From NCBI GenBank assembly GCA_035635555.1, contig DASQAT010000049.1:1-63337 (forward strand): DNA of 63,337 nt, given 5' to 3'. The stretch's first letter is position 1. Each line of letters starts with the position of its first letter. This DNA is from Candidatus Dormiibacterota bacterium. Lineage in GTDB: Bacteria; Acidobacteriota; Polarisedimenticolia; Gp22-AA2. A program made the position numbers and the translations under genes. Positions 53,196 through 62,015 of the stretch are shown here, piece after piece. A model generated the notes under the pieces. It was not told where the DNA came from. It searched no databases and was given only the letters and a program-made list of their open reading frames with translations.

Positions 53196-54179
53196 ATGCG
53201 GGAATCGAGGAAGCTAGCTGTCGTCGCCTTCGGCGGCAACGCGCTCATCCGGAAGGGCCAGGAAGGGACGCAATGGGAGCAGCTCGAGAACGCGCAGGCC
53301 ACGGCGCGCTCGCTGATCCCGATCCTCAAGGACGGCTACGGCCTGGTCCTGGTGCACGGCAACGGACCCCAGGTCGGAAACGTCCTGATCCAGGTCGAGG
53401 AGGCGGTGACCAAGGTGCCGCCCCTGTCCCTGGACGTCTGCGTGGCGATGTCCGAGGGGAGCATCGGCTACATGCTGGAGGTGGCGGTCAAGAACGAGCT
53501 CAGACGGAGGCGTCTGAAGCGTCCCGGCATCGTCACGCTGATCACGGAGGTGGTCGTCGATCAGCGCGACCCCGGGTTCCGCAGACCGACGAAGCCGATC
53601 GGGCCGTTCTACCCGCGCTTCCGCGCCGAGGATCTGATGCACAAGCAGGGATGGTCGATGGTCGAGGACGCCGGCCGCGGCTGGCGCAAGGTCGTGCCGT
53701 CGCCGCGGCCGCTCGAGGTCGTGCAGAGCGAGGCGATCAGGAGCGCGGTCCGGGACGGGAGGATCGTCATCGCCGGCGGCGGCGGAGGCATCCCCGTCTA
53801 TCGCACGAAGGAGGGTGACCTGCGCGGCGTGGAGGCGGTCATCGACAAAGACTACACGGCGTCGCTCATCGCCTCCGACCTCGGGGCCGACCTGTTCGTC
53901 ATCCTGACGGGGGTCGACCATGTGTCGATCCGTTTCGGCAGACCGGACCAGAAGGCGATCCGGACGATGGATCTCGATGAGGCACGGGCGCATCAGACCG
54001 GCGGCGAGTTCCCGGAGGGAAGCATGGGGCCGAAGATTCGCGCCGCCATCGAGTTCGTCCAGGCGACCGGCCGCGAGGTGCTGATCACCTCGAGCGCCCG
54101 GCTGCTGGAGGCGGTGCACGGCACGGGGGGAACCCGGATCGTGCCGACGGCCGGCGGGCGGCGGAGGTCCCGGACATGA
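53196..54179 (+). CDS. arcC: Carbamate kinase
   Basis: This enzyme interconverts carbamoyl phosphate + ADP and ATP + carbamate, usually to harvest ATP. The 327 residues match the amino-acid-kinase fold: VVAFGGNALIRKGQEG at the N-terminus, LVLVHGNGPQVGNVL (residues about 49-63), IAGGGGGIPVY, and DKDYTASLIASDLGAD. ATG 53196 lies 8 bases after the upstream stop with no strong ribosome site. Its end overlaps the argF start (ATGA). With the next gene this makes the last two steps of arginine-deiminase-type catabolism. No arginine deiminase is in the window, so the carbamoyl phosphate source is open. Confidence 0.93.
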   Translation: MRESRKLAVVAFGGNALIRKGQEGTQWEQLENAQATARSLIPILKDGYGLVLVHGNGPQVGNVLIQVEEAVTKVPPLSLDVCVAMSEGSIGYMLEVAVKNELRRRRLKRPGIVTLITEVVVDQRDPGFRRPTKPIGPFYPRFRAEDLMHKQGWSMVEDAGRGWRKVVPSPRPLEVVQSEAIRSAVRDGRIVIAGGGGGIPVYRTKEGDLRGVEAVIDKDYTASLIASDLGADLFVILTGVDHVSIRFGRPDQKAIRTMDLDEARAHQTGGEFPEGSMGPKIRAAIEFVQATGREVLITSSARLLEAVHGTGGTRIVPTAGGRRRSRT

Positions 54180-55147
54180 CGAGCGTCGATCTGATCTCGA
54201 TCCACGATCTGACGCGCGAGGAGGTGCTGGAGATCCTCGACCTCGCCCTGGAGGTGAAGAAGGATCCCGACGCCTACGGCCGGGCCCTGCAACGGAAGAC
54301 GCTGGCGATGATCTTCGAGAAGCCGTCCCTGCGCACGCGCGTCAGCTTCGAAGCGGGCATGACGCAGCTCGGAGGGCACGCCATCAACCTGGGGCCCGCC
54401 GACATTGCCATGGGAACGCGCGAAAGCGTCGCCGACATCGCCCGCACGCTCTCCGGCATGGTCGACGGCATCATGGCACGCACCTTCTCGCACCAGGCCA
54501 TCGTCGACCTGGCCCGGCACGCCGCGGTTCCGGTCATCAACGGTCTCTCGGACCACCTGCATCCCTGCCAGGCGCTCGCCGACTTCCTGACCGTGCGCGA
54601 AGTGTTCGGGCGCTGTGAAGGGATCCGACTTGCGTACGTCGGGGACGGGAACAACGTGGCGCACTCGCTGATGTACGCCGGCGCCAAGCTCGGGGCGCAC
54701 GTCCGCGTGGCCACGCCGCCCGGTTACGCACCCGATCCGGGCGTCGTGTCGCGGGCCCTCCAGGACGCCGCGTCCACGGGCGGCAGCATCAAGGTCGGCA
54801 CCGATCTCGGGGAGGCGATCGCGTCCGCCGACGTGGTCTACACCGACACCTGGGCGAGCATGGGGCAGGAGGCGGAGCACGACGAGCGCGTCCGCATCTT
54901 CCGGTCCTACCAGGTGAACGCCTCCGTGATGGCCCATGCGAGCCGCGGGGCCGTGTTCATGCACTGCCTGCCCGCGCACCGGGGAGAGGAAGTCACCGAG
55001 GACGTCTTCGAGTCGAAGGCGTCGGTGGTCTTCCGCCAGGCCGCCAACCGGCTGCATGCCCAGAAGGCGGTCCTGCTCCTGCTCCTGGGCGGCGAATCGG
55101 AAGGATCTCGGGGCCGCAGGACAGGCTCCCAGGCAGATCAGACTTGA
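54176..55147 (+). CDS. argF: Ornithine carbamoyltransferase
   Basis: This trimeric enzyme moves the carbamoyl group between carbamoyl phosphate and ornithine, giving citrulline. Its 323 residues are of normal length. The carbamoyl-phosphate loop is SLRTR (51-55). HPCQ lies at 129-132, the ornithine-specific DTWASMGQE at 224-232, and HCLP at 263-266 with the ornithine-site cysteine C264. The last 25 residues or so (GGESEGSRGRRTGSQADQT) are a low-complexity tail that reaches into the next promoter. Next to carbamate kinase it may run in the catabolic direction, but an anabolic role is equally possible. Its start overlaps arcC. Confidence 0.93.
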   Translation: MTSVDLISIHDLTREEVLEILDLALEVKKDPDAYGRALQRKTLAMIFEKPSLRTRVSFEAGMTQLGGHAINLGPADIAMGTRESVADIARTLSGMVDGIMARTFSHQAIVDLARHAAVPVINGLSDHLHPCQALADFLTVREVFGRCEGIRLAYVGDGNNVAHSLMYAGAKLGAHVRVATPPGYAPDPGVVSRALQDAASTGGSIKVGTDLGEAIASADVVYTDTWASMGQEAEHDERVRIFRSYQVNASVMAHASRGAVFMHCLPAHRGEEVTEDVFESKASVVFRQAANRLHAQKAVLLLLLGGESEGSRGRRTGSQADQT

Positions 55148-55173
55148 CAGTTCTCGCGCCGACCTGCCACAAT
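55144..55173 (+). promoter_or_regulatory. Sigma-70-type promoter of the rplM-rpsI operon
   Basis: TTGACA (55144-55149), 18 bases, then CACAAT (55168-55173). It overlaps the end of argF. The start is near 55180, leaving about 52 bases of leader rich in T/G. I saw no clear L13 leader fold. Confidence 0.55.
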
Positions 55174-55231
55174 GACCGGCTCGCGGAACAAGACAGTCAT
55201 CCTTGATTTTCGGATTTTCGCGTGAGGGTGG

Positions 55232-55666
55232 ATGGGCACGTACGTCTGTAAACAAGCAGAGGCGGATCGCAAGTGGGTCGTGGTGGACGCGGCCGGGCAG
55301 ACGCTCGGGCGCCTGTCCACGCACGTGGCGCGCATCCTGATGGGCAAGCACCGCCCCACCTACACGCCGCACGCCGACACCGGCGATTTCGTGGTGGTCG
55401 TCAACGCCGGGAAGGTTCGCCTGACCGGTCGCAAGGCCGAGAAGAAGTTCTATCGCTGGCACACCGGCTACCCCGGAGGCCTCAAGGAGGTCGCCGCGGG
55501 CCGTATGCTCAAGACCAGGCCGACCCGCGTCATCGAGTGGTCCGTCAAGGGCATGCTCCCGAAGGGGAGCCTCGGCCGGCGGCTCGGGATGAAGCTCAAG
55601 GTGTACGCCGGCCCGAACCATCCACACCAGGCCCAGAAGCCCCAGGTGATGTCGATCCCGGCCTGA
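55232..55666 (+). CDS. rplM: 50S ribosomal protein L13
   Basis: A 144-residue early-assembly protein of the large subunit that binds 23S rRNA. Family marks include [55 protein letters not shown] and [18 protein letters not shown]. The length and ends are normal. The ATG follows GAGGGTGG. It is paired with rpsI as in most bacteria, 22 bases apart. Confidence 0.97.
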   Translation: MGTYVCKQAEADRKWVVVDAAGQTLGRLSTHVARILMGKHRPTYTPHADTGDFVVVVNAGKVRLTGRKAEKKFYRWHTGYPGGLKEVAAGRMLKTRPTRVIEWSVKGMLPKGSLGRRLGMKLKVYAGPNHPHQAQKPQVMSIPA

Positions 55667-55688
55667 GGCCGGCACGGAGACGCGTCGA

Positions 55689-56081
55689 ATGTCGGTGATG
55701 CAGTATTACGCGACGGGCAGGAGAAAGACCTCCACAGCACGGGTCTATCTGCGGGCCGGTTCGGGGACCATGCAGGTCAACCGCAGGCCGCTGGACACGT
55801 ACTTCCACACCGACGCGTTGAAGCGCGTCGTGAGGGAGCCGCTGGTCCTGACCGAGACGCAGGGGAAGTTCGACGTCCTCGTGAACGTGGCGGGCGGCGG
55901 CGAAGCGGGGCAGGCGGGGGCCGTGCGGCACGGGATCGCCCGGGCCCTGGTGCAGTTCGAGCCGGCGCTGCGCGCCCGGCTGAAAGAGGCGGGATTCCTC
56001 ACGCGCGACTCGCGCGTGAAGGAGAGGAAGAAGTACGGACAGCGCGGGGCGCGCGCCCGCTTCCAGTTCTCGAAGCGCTAG
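55689..56081 (+). CDS. rpsI: 30S ribosomal protein S9
   Basis: A 130-residue small-subunit protein whose C-terminal tail reaches the P-site tRNA. It has [16 protein letters not shown], the [19 protein letters not shown] segment, and the family C-terminus ending [11 protein letters not shown], with the conserved last Lys-Arg. ATG 55689 is used, though ATG 55698 would also give a normal N-terminus. A GC palindrome (56092-56105) follows before rpsB. Confidence 0.97.
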   Translation: MSVMQYYATGRRKTSTARVYLRAGSGTMQVNRRPLDTYFHTDALKRVVREPLVLTETQGKFDVLVNVAGGGEAGQAGAVRHGIARALVQFEPALRARLKEAGFLTRDSRVKERKKYGQRGARARFQFSKR

Positions 56082-56130
56082 GAACGGTGACGCCCCCCGG
56101 GGGGCCGCCGATAAGGACAGGAGGAACGAT

Positions 56131-57114
56131 TTGACGTCGGTGACGATGAAGGAGCTCCTGGAGGCGGGTGTCCACTTCGGGCACCAGACCAAGAGGTGGA
56201 ACCCGAAGATGCGCGAGTACATCTTCGGCCAGCGCAACGGCATCTACATCATCAATCTCCAGAAGACCCTCATCAAGTTCCGCGAGGCCCTCGAGTTCGT
56301 ACTGCAGGAGTCGGGCCAGGGGGGGACGATCCTGTTCGTCGGCACCAAGCGACAGGCCCAGGAGACGATCGCCGAGGAAGCGAACCGCGTCGGCATGCCG
56401 TTCGTGAACGTGCGCTGGCTCGGCGGAACGCTCACCAACTACCGGACGATCAAGAAGCGCATCGAGCGGCTGCGGTGGCTCGAGACCTTCCTGGAGAAGC
56501 CGGTCGAGGGGCGCTATTCCAAGAAGGAGCTCCTTCAGCTCGAGAAGGAGCGCGTCAAGCTGGCGAAGGTCCTCTCGGGCATCAAGACGCTCGATCGCCT
56601 GCCGGACGCCCTCTTCGTGATCGACCCCAAGAAGGAGCACATCGCGGTCCAGGAGGCGCGCAAGCTCGATGTCCCGGTCGTCGCGGTGGTGGATACCAAT
56701 TGCGATCCGGAGGACATCGACTACCCGATACCGGGCAACGACGACGCGATACGCGCCATCAAGCTGTTCGCGTCCCGCGTCGCCGACGCCATCCTGGACG
56801 GCCGCAGCGTCTACGAGAAGCAGGGGGAGCAGGAATCCGAAGGGGCCCTGGCGGCCGCGGGCGGAGGGGGCGTGGTCGTGGCCGGCATGCCGGCACTCGG
56901 CGAGGAGTCGCCCGGAAGACCGTCGCGTCGCCCGTCGGGCGGCGACAGCCGCCGCTCGGCGCCGCGTCGCAAGATCACCGGTCCCCGGAGCGAGCCGCCG
57001 GCGGCCGAGGTCGAGTCCGCGGGCTCCGCCGAACCGGAGGGCGGTACCGTGAAGGTCGAAGGATCGGCGGAGCGCACCGCCGTCGTTCCGGGCGGCCGCG
57101 CCACCACCGACTAG
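56131..57114 (+). CDS. rpsB: 30S ribosomal protein S2 with long C-terminal tail
   Basis: Residues 1-230 are a standard S2: [24 protein letters not shown]-like [31 protein letters not shown] and [19 protein letters not shown]2 docks S1-like factors on the 30S subunit. The protein has 327 residues because of a 95-residue low-complexity extension after [12 protein letters not shown] (Gly, Ser, Arg, Pro and Glu-rich). TTG 56131 is the start, at the right distance from the GGAGGAA ribosome site and giving a normal N-terminus. It precedes tsf by 124 bases, as in the usual rpsB-tsf pair. Confidence 0.96.
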   Translation: MTSVTMKELLEAGVHFGHQTKRWNPKMREYIFGQRNGIYIINLQKTLIKFREALEFVLQESGQGGTILFVGTKRQAQETIAEEANRVGMPFVNVRWLGGTLTNYRTIKKRIERLRWLETFLEKPVEGRYSKKELLQLEKERVKLAKVLSGIKTLDRLPDALFVIDPKKEHIAVQEARKLDVPVVAVVDTNCDPEDIDYPIPGNDDAIRAIKLFASRVADAILDGRSVYEKQGEQESEGALAAAGGGGVVVAGMPALGEESPGRPSRRPSGGDSRRSAPRRKITGPRSEPPAAEVESAGSAEPEGGTVKVEGSAERTAVVPGGRATTD

Positions 57115-57238
57115 ACCGCAAGCGCACCCAGAAGACCCCCGCCCAGCCGAAGGACGACCCGGATGCGATGACCCCCGGGCGCGAGCAGCCGGGCGCGGAT
57201 CGCGCGGAGAGCGGGCGATACGGATCGAGGAGGAGTGA

Positions 57239-57865
57239 ATGGCCATCAGCGCGACCCTGGTCAAGGAGCTCCGCGACAAGAGCGGAGCGCCGATGATGGA
57301 CTGCAAGACCGCCCTGGTCGAGGCGGAAGGTGATCTGGAGAAGGCCCACAGGATCCTCCGCCAGAAGGGACAGGCGACCGCCGTGAAGCGCTCCTCGAAG
57401 GCGACCAGCGAGGGGGCGGTCGGCTCGTACATCCACGCGGGCGGGCGGATTGGGGTCCTGATCGAGGTGAACTGCGAGACCGACTTCGTGGCCCGCACGG
57501 CCGACTTCCAGACGCTCGTGAAGGACCTGGCAATGCACATCGCCGCCTCCGAGCCGCGCGTCGTGGACCGCGAGGAGGTGACCGAGGACGTGCTCAATGA
57601 GGAACGGGAGATCTACCGGCAGCAGGCCGCCGCGTCGGGGAAGCCTCCGGCCGTGGTGGAGAAGATCGTCGCCGGCCGGATGGAGAAGTTCTACCAGGAA
57701 TTCTGCCTCATGGAGCAGCCGTTCGTGCGCGATCCGAACCTGACCGTGAAGGACGTCATCCACAACGTCATCGCCAAGACCGGCGAGAACATCCGGGTCA
57801 AGAGGTTCGCCCGGTTCGTGCTCGGCCAGGACCACAGGCAGGGATCGGATCACACGTCGCGATAG
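57239..57865 (+). CDS. tsf: Translation elongation factor Ts
   Basis: EF-Ts exchanges GDP for GTP on EF-Tu. The 208 residues fit the short form of the family. The N-terminal UBA-like domain contains [20 protein letters not shown], the next segment has [20 protein letters not shown] and [13 protein letters not shown], and the C-terminal part holds [13 protein letters not shown]. The ATG follows GAGGAGGAG. Its partner gene tuf is predicted just beyond the right edge of the window, after the tRNA genes. Confidence 0.97.
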   Translation: MAISATLVKELRDKSGAPMMDCKTALVEAEGDLEKAHRILRQKGQATAVKRSSKATSEGAVGSYIHAGGRIGVLIEVNCETDFVARTADFQTLVKDLAMHIAASEPRVVDREEVTEDVLNEEREIYRQQAAASGKPPAVVEKIVAGRMEKFYQEFCLMEQPFVRDPNLTVKDVIHNVIAKTGENIRVKRFARFVLGQDHRQGSDHTSR

Positions 57866-57893
57866 CGAACCCTCCTCCGAAGGAGCCGGTCGC

Positions 57894-58613
57894 GTGGTCA
57901 GGGAGCCGCGGTACCGCAGGGTCCTCCTCAAGCTCTCAGGCGAAGCCCTCATGGGATCGAGGCCGTTCGGCCTCGAGTTCGAAGTCATCCGCGCCATCGC
58001 CGAGCAGGTCAGGGACGTGCATGCCCGCGGCGTGCAGGTCGCCATGGTCATCGGCGGCGGAAACATCTACCGCGGCCTCGCCGGCTCGAGCAGCGGGATC
58101 GACCGGGTCACGGGCGACTACATGGGGATGCTCGCGACCGTCATCAATTCCCTGGCGGTCCAGGACGCGCTCGAGAGGCTGGACGTCCACACGCGCGTCC
58201 TGTCGGCCATCGAGATCCGTCAGGTGGCCGAGCCGTACATCCGCCGCCGGGCCATGCGCCACCTCGAGAAGGGGCGCGTGATCATCATCGCCGCCGGGAC
58301 CGGGAACCCGTACTTCACGACCGACTCGGCGGCCGCGCTGCGCGCCATGGAGGTCAAGGCGGAGGTGATCCTGAAGGCCACCCAGGTCGACGGCATCTAC
58401 TCCGCGGACCCGAAGAAGGAGCCGAAGGCGAGGAAATTCGAGCAGATCACCTATCTCGAAGTCCTGGAGAAGGGCCTCAAGGTGATGGACGCGACCGCCA
58501 TCTCGCTGTGCATGGACAACCGGGTGCCGATCATCGTCTTCAATCTGGGTACGCGCGGCAACATCATGCGCGCGGTGATGGGAGAGAAGATCGGCTCGAT
58601 CGTGAAGGAGTGA
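57894..58613 (+). CDS. pyrH: UMP kinase
   Basis: This hexameric bacterial UMP kinase makes UDP from UMP and ATP. Its 239 residues have [59 protein letters not shown] and [13 protein letters not shown]. The GTG start follows AAGGAGCC. It lies in the classical tsf-pyrH-frr order, 28 bases after tsf and 3 before frr. Confidence 0.97.
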   Translation: MVREPRYRRVLLKLSGEALMGSRPFGLEFEVIRAIAEQVRDVHARGVQVAMVIGGGNIYRGLAGSSSGIDRVTGDYMGMLATVINSLAVQDALERLDVHTRVLSAIEIRQVAEPYIRRRAMRHLEKGRVIIIAAGTGNPYFTTDSAAALRAMEVKAEVILKATQVDGIYSADPKKEPKARKFEQITYLEVLEKGLKVMDATAISLCMDNRVPIIVFNLGTRGNIMRAVMGEKIGSIVKE

Positions 58614-58616
58614 GAC

Positions 58617-59177
58617 ATGAATCTGAACGAGATCGTCCAGCGCGCCCAGCAGAAGATGAACGAGACGGCCGAGCACACGCGGCGGGATCTCTCGACCCTG
58701 CGCACCGGGCGCGCTTCGCTCGCGATCCTGGACGGGGTGGCGGTCGAGTACTACGGGACCCCGACACCCCTGAACCAGGTCGCCACCCTGACCATCCCCG
58801 ACCCGACCCTGATCGTGGCGCAGCCCTGGGACGTGTCGCTGATCCCGAAGATCGAGAAGGCGATCCGCTCGTCGGAGCTCGGTCTCAACCCGGCGAACGA
58901 CGGAAAGGTGGTCCGCATCCCGATCCCCGCCCTCACCGAGGAGCGCCGCAAGCAGCTGGCCAAGAAGGTGCACGAGATCGCCGAGCACGGGAGGACGGCG
59001 ATCCGGCTGGAGCGCCGCGACGCGAACGAGGCCCTGAAGAAGCTCCTCAAGGACAAGGCGATCTCCGAGGACGATGAGAAGCGCGGTCTGGACCTGGTGC
59101 AGAAGCAGACCGACCTGCACATCCGGCAGATCGACGAGCTGGCGAAGCACAAGGAAGACGAGATCCTCAAAATCTGA
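58617..59177 (+). CDS. frr: Ribosome recycling factor
   Basis: Ribosome recycling factor splits post-termination ribosomes with EF-G. The 186 residues are typical, with DLSTLRTGRASLAILDGV, YYGTPTPLNQVATLT, INPA-like LNPANDGKVVRIPIP and the C-terminal helices of domain I. The ATG lies three bases after pyrH with an AAGGAG ribosome site in the pyrH end. A 63-base gap follows before ispD, with no terminator or promoter that I can support. Confidence 0.97.
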   Translation: MNLNEIVQRAQQKMNETAEHTRRDLSTLRTGRASLAILDGVAVEYYGTPTPLNQVATLTIPDPTLIVAQPWDVSLIPKIEKAIRSSELGLNPANDGKVVRIPIPALTEERRKQLAKKVHEIAEHGRTAIRLERRDANEALKKLLKDKAISEDDEKRGLDLVQKQTDLHIRQIDELAKHKEDEILKI

Positions 59178-59240
59178 GAGCGGCCGCCGGCCCGCCGACC
59201 ACGCGGATGCCGCGGGCCGTCTGACGGCGCGCCCGAGATC

Positions 59241-59936
59241 ATGAACGTCCTGGCGATCATCGTGGCGGCGGGGCAGGGCGTCCGCATGGGGGCCGGCCGG
59301 CCGAAGGCGTTCCTGCGGCTGGGGGGGCTGACTCTCCTGGAACGCTCCCTCGCCGCCTTCCTGTCGCACCCGCGCGTCGATCGCGTGGTGGCGGCGGTGC
59401 CGGACCCCGACGAAGCGAGGCGTCTCCTCGGCCCGTCGGCCGACAGAGTCGTCCTGGTGCGCGGCGGAGCGACCCGTCAGGAGTCGGTGCGCTCTGCGCT
59501 TCAGGCCGCGACCTCGGCGGAGGACGAGATCATCCTGGTCCACGACGCGGCGCGACCGCTGGTCCCGCGGGCGATCATCGACGCCGTGATCGCCTCGGCG
59601 GAAAAAAGCGGCGCCGCGATCCCGGGCCTCGTCCCGCCCGATACGATCAAGCAGGTCGACGAGGAGGGGGCCGCGGCGGCGACCCTGCCGCGCGACCGGC
59701 TGCGCCTGGCGCAGACGCCGCAGGGCTTCCGGGGGGACGTGCTGCGCGACGCGTACTCGCGCGCCGAGCGCGACGGGTTTACCGGCACGGACGACGCCGC
59801 GCTCGTGGAGAGGACGGGGCATCTGGTCGTTTTCGTCGAGGGGTCGCAGCGCAACATCAAGATCACCACCCCCGGGGACCTGGCGCTGGCCGAAGCGATG
59901 CTGGCGGCCGAAACGGAGGGGGAACACGGTGCGTGA
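59241..59936 (+). CDS. ispD: 2-C-methyl-D-erythritol 4-phosphate cytidylyltransferase
   Basis: IspD makes CDP-methylerythritol in the MEP isoprenoid pathway. Its 231 residues show the nucleotide-binding start IIVAAGQGVRMGAGRPKAF, VRGGATRQESVRSAL, LVHDAARPLVPRAIID and the C-terminal ITTPGDLALAEAML. It overlaps ispF by eight bases, an arrangement that keeps these two MEP enzymes together. Undecaprenyl phosphate, used by the WecA-like enzyme, derives from this pathway. Confidence 0.95.
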   Translation: MNVLAIIVAAGQGVRMGAGRPKAFLRLGGLTLLERSLAAFLSHPRVDRVVAAVPDPDEARRLLGPSADRVVLVRGGATRQESVRSALQAATSAEDEIILVHDAARPLVPRAIIDAVIASAEKSGAAIPGLVPPDTIKQVDEEGAAAATLPRDRLRLAQTPQGFRGDVLRDAYSRAERDGFTGTDDAALVERTGHLVVFVEGSQRNIKITTPGDLALAEAMLAAETEGEHGA

Positions 59937-60498
59937 GCGGCGAGCACGAACGCGATCGCGGCGGCGGCCGGCGGCGGCTCCCGCCGCGGCGCCGCGCGGC
60001 GCCGCACAGCCGCAGCCCCTGCGCATCGGCTGCGGCGCCGACGCGCACGCGCTGCGCCCGGGGCGCAGGCTGGTCCTGGGCGGGGTCGAGATCCCGCACA
60101 CGCGCGGCCTGGCCGGTCACTCGGACGCGGACGTGCTGTCGCACGCGGTCTGCGACGCGCTCCTCGGCGCGCTCGGGCTGCCCGACATGGGCACGCGCTT
60201 TCCCTCCGGTGATCCGGCGTACCTGGGCCGCTCCAGTCTGTGGTTCCTCCAGGAGGTGATGCGCGACGTGAGGACCCGCGGGTTCGAAATCGTAAACGTG
60301 GACGCCATCGTCCTGGCGGAGGCGCCGCGCCTGCAGCCGCACATCGAGGCGATGCGGGCGGCGCTGGCCGGAGCGCTGGGAGCGCCGGGCGGCCGTGTTT
60401 CCGTGAAGGCGAAGAGACTCGAGGGTCTGGGGGCCGTCGGCCGGCAGGAGGGGATCATGGCCCAGGCCGTGGTTCTCCTCGCGGGAGCCGGCGCGTGA
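59929..60498 (+). CDS. ispF: 2-C-methyl-D-erythritol 2,4-cyclodiphosphate synthase
   Basis: IspF cyclises CDP-methylerythritol phosphate in the MEP pathway. Metal and substrate residues are in GCGADAHAL, GHSDADVLSHAVCDALLGA, and the C-terminal KAKRLEGLGAVGRQEGI. At 189 residues it is longer than the usual 155-165 because of an Arg/Ala/Pro-rich N-terminal 30 residues from GTG 59929. The extension looks unstructured. No later start is convincingly better; overlap with ispD supports 59929. Confidence 0.93.
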   Translation: MRERRARTRSRRRPAAAPAAAPRGAAQPQPLRIGCGADAHALRPGRRLVLGGVEIPHTRGLAGHSDADVLSHAVCDALLGALGLPDMGTRFPSGDPAYLGRSSLWFLQEVMRDVRTRGFEIVNVDAIVLAEAPRLQPHIEAMRAALAGALGAPGGRVSVKAKRLEGLGAVGRQEGIMAQAVVLLAGAGA

Positions 60499-62015
60499 GT
60501 CCTCCGCGTGTCCGTTTCGCGCCCTCCCCCACCGGTGACCTGCACGTCGGTAACGCCCGCACGGCGCTGTTCAACTGGTTGTACGCCAGGCGGCACCAGG
60601 GCGTCTTCGTCCTGCGCATCGAGGACACCGACGCGACGCGTTCCAGCCCCGAGCACGAGGAGCACCTGATGGACGAGCTTCGCTGGCTCGGCCTGGGCTG
60701 GGACGAAGGGGCAGGCGAGGGGGGTGCGGGCGGGCCGTACCGCCAATCGGAGCGGCTGTCGATCTATGAGGGGCGCGCGGAAGGGCTGATCGAGCGCGGC
60801 CTGGCGTACCCCTGCTTCTGCTCGCAGCAGGTTCTCGAGGAGGAGCGCGCCGCGCAGCGCGAGGCGGGGCGGGCCTCTCTCTATCCCGGCCGATGCCGCG
60901 GCATCCCGAAGGACGAGGCGGCCCGCCGGCGCCGCGGCGGCGAGCCGGCCGCGGTGCGGTTCAACGTCGGCGCGGTCGCCGGGAACGAAGAGGCGATCGC
61001 GTTCGAGGACCTCGTTCACGGCGAGGTGCGCTTCCCGCTGTCCCAGATCGGCGATTTCGTCCTTCTGCGCCGGGATGGGTGGCCGTCCTACAACTTCGCC
61101 GTGGTGGTGGACGATGCGCTGATGGCGATCAGCCACGTCATCCGGGGGGACGATCACCTCTCCAACACGCCGCGGCAGATCCTGGTGTACCGCGCGCTCG
61201 GCGCCGACGCCATGCCGCGCTTCGCCCACCTGCCGCTCATCGCCGGCCCCGGTGGCGCGCCCCTGAGCAAGCGAGACGGCGCGGCCGCGGTCGCCTGGTT
61301 CCGGGAAGAGGGTTACCCGCCCGAGGGGCTGATGAACTACCTGGCGCTGCTCGGCTGGTCGCCGCCCGGCGGGCAGGACCTGCTCACGCAGGAGGAGCTG
61401 GTCGCGCAGTTCGACCTGGCGCGCGTGTCGCGCGCCCCGGCGATTTTCGACAGGGTGAAGCTCGATGCCCTCGCCGCCCGGCACATGAACCGGCTGCCCC
61501 CGGGCCGGCTGGCGTCCCTGGCGGCGGAGCAGCTTCAGAAGGCCGGCTACCTGGCGGGGGAGATCGCGCCGGGGACCCTGGCCTGGGTGGGGCGGCTCGC
61601 TCTCCTCTATGCCGAGAGACTTCCGAAGATGAGCGATCTCCCGAGGGAGAGCGCCTTCCTCTTCGAGTTCTCCGCCGCGAGAAGCCTGACCGATCCCGAG
61701 GTGCGCCCCACCCTTCTCGACCCGAAGGCACGTGCCGTCATCGAAGCGCTGGTCCGGCGCCTGGGACCCGAGGCGCTCGACGCCAAACGCTTCCAGGCGG
61801 TGGCCGAGGAGGTGCGGCGCGAGACCGGCGCCAAGGGGCGCGACCTGTACCACCCGATGCGCGTCGCGCTGACCGGCGCCTCCTCCGGGCCGGAGATGGT
61901 GAAGCTGCTGCCGGTCATCGAGGAGGGAAGCCGCCTGTCGCTCCCGCGGCGCGTCGCATCGTGCGCCGAGCGCGCGACCTCCCTCCTGTCCGCGACGCGA
62001 GGGGAGAGCGCGTGA
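60495..62015 (+). CDS. gltX: Glutamate-tRNA ligase
   Basis: A 506-residue class I aminoacyl-tRNA synthetase that charges tRNA-Glu. The HIGH motif reads HVGN (17-20) in FAPSPTGDLHVGNARTALFN, the KMSKS motif reads LSKR (257-260), and LRIEDTDATRS and SHVIRGDDHLSNTPRQ are family signatures. It may also charge tRNA-Gln, as in many bacteria lacking GlnRS; that cannot be judged here. GTG 60495 overlaps the ispF stop, and the end overlaps rlmB by four bases. Confidence 0.95.
   Translation: MSPPRVRFAPSPTGDLHVGNARTALFNWLYARRHQGVFVLRIEDTDATRSSPEHEEHLMDELRWLGLGWDEGAGEGGAGGPYRQSERLSIYEGRAEGLIERGLAYPCFCSQQVLEEERAAQREAGRASLYPGRCRGIPKDEAARRRRGGEPAAVRFNVGAVAGNEEAIAFEDLVHGEVRFPLSQIGDFVLLRRDGWPSYNFAVVVDDALMAISHVIRGDDHLSNTPRQILVYRALGADAMPRFAHLPLIAGPGGAPLSKRDGAAAVAWFREEGYPPEGLMNYLALLGWSPPGGQDLLTQEELVAQFDLARVSRAPAIFDRVKLDALAARHMNRLPPGRLASLAAEQLQKAGYLAGEIAPGTLAWVGRLALLYAERLPKMSDLPRESAFLFEFSAARSLTDPEVRPTLLDPKARAVIEALVRRLGPEALDAKRFQAVAEEVRRETGAKGRDLYHPMRVALTGASSGPEMVKLLPVIEEGSRLSLPRRVASCAERATSLLSATRGESA

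Noticed and set aside
54176-55147. N-acetylornithine or putrescine carbamoyltransferase
   Set aside because: The DTWASMGQE and HCLP motifs fit ornithine carbamoyltransferase, and no agmatine or acetylornithine genes are nearby.
55174-55231. An L13-type autoregulatory leader
   Set aside because: The leader is about 50 bases and I could not find a convincing stem pattern for the known L13 leader motif.
56092-56105. GC palindrome between rpsI and rpsB as a terminator
   Set aside because: Six C then six G residues leave no good loop and no T-run follows. rpsB has only a ribosome site ahead of it, so readthrough is needed.
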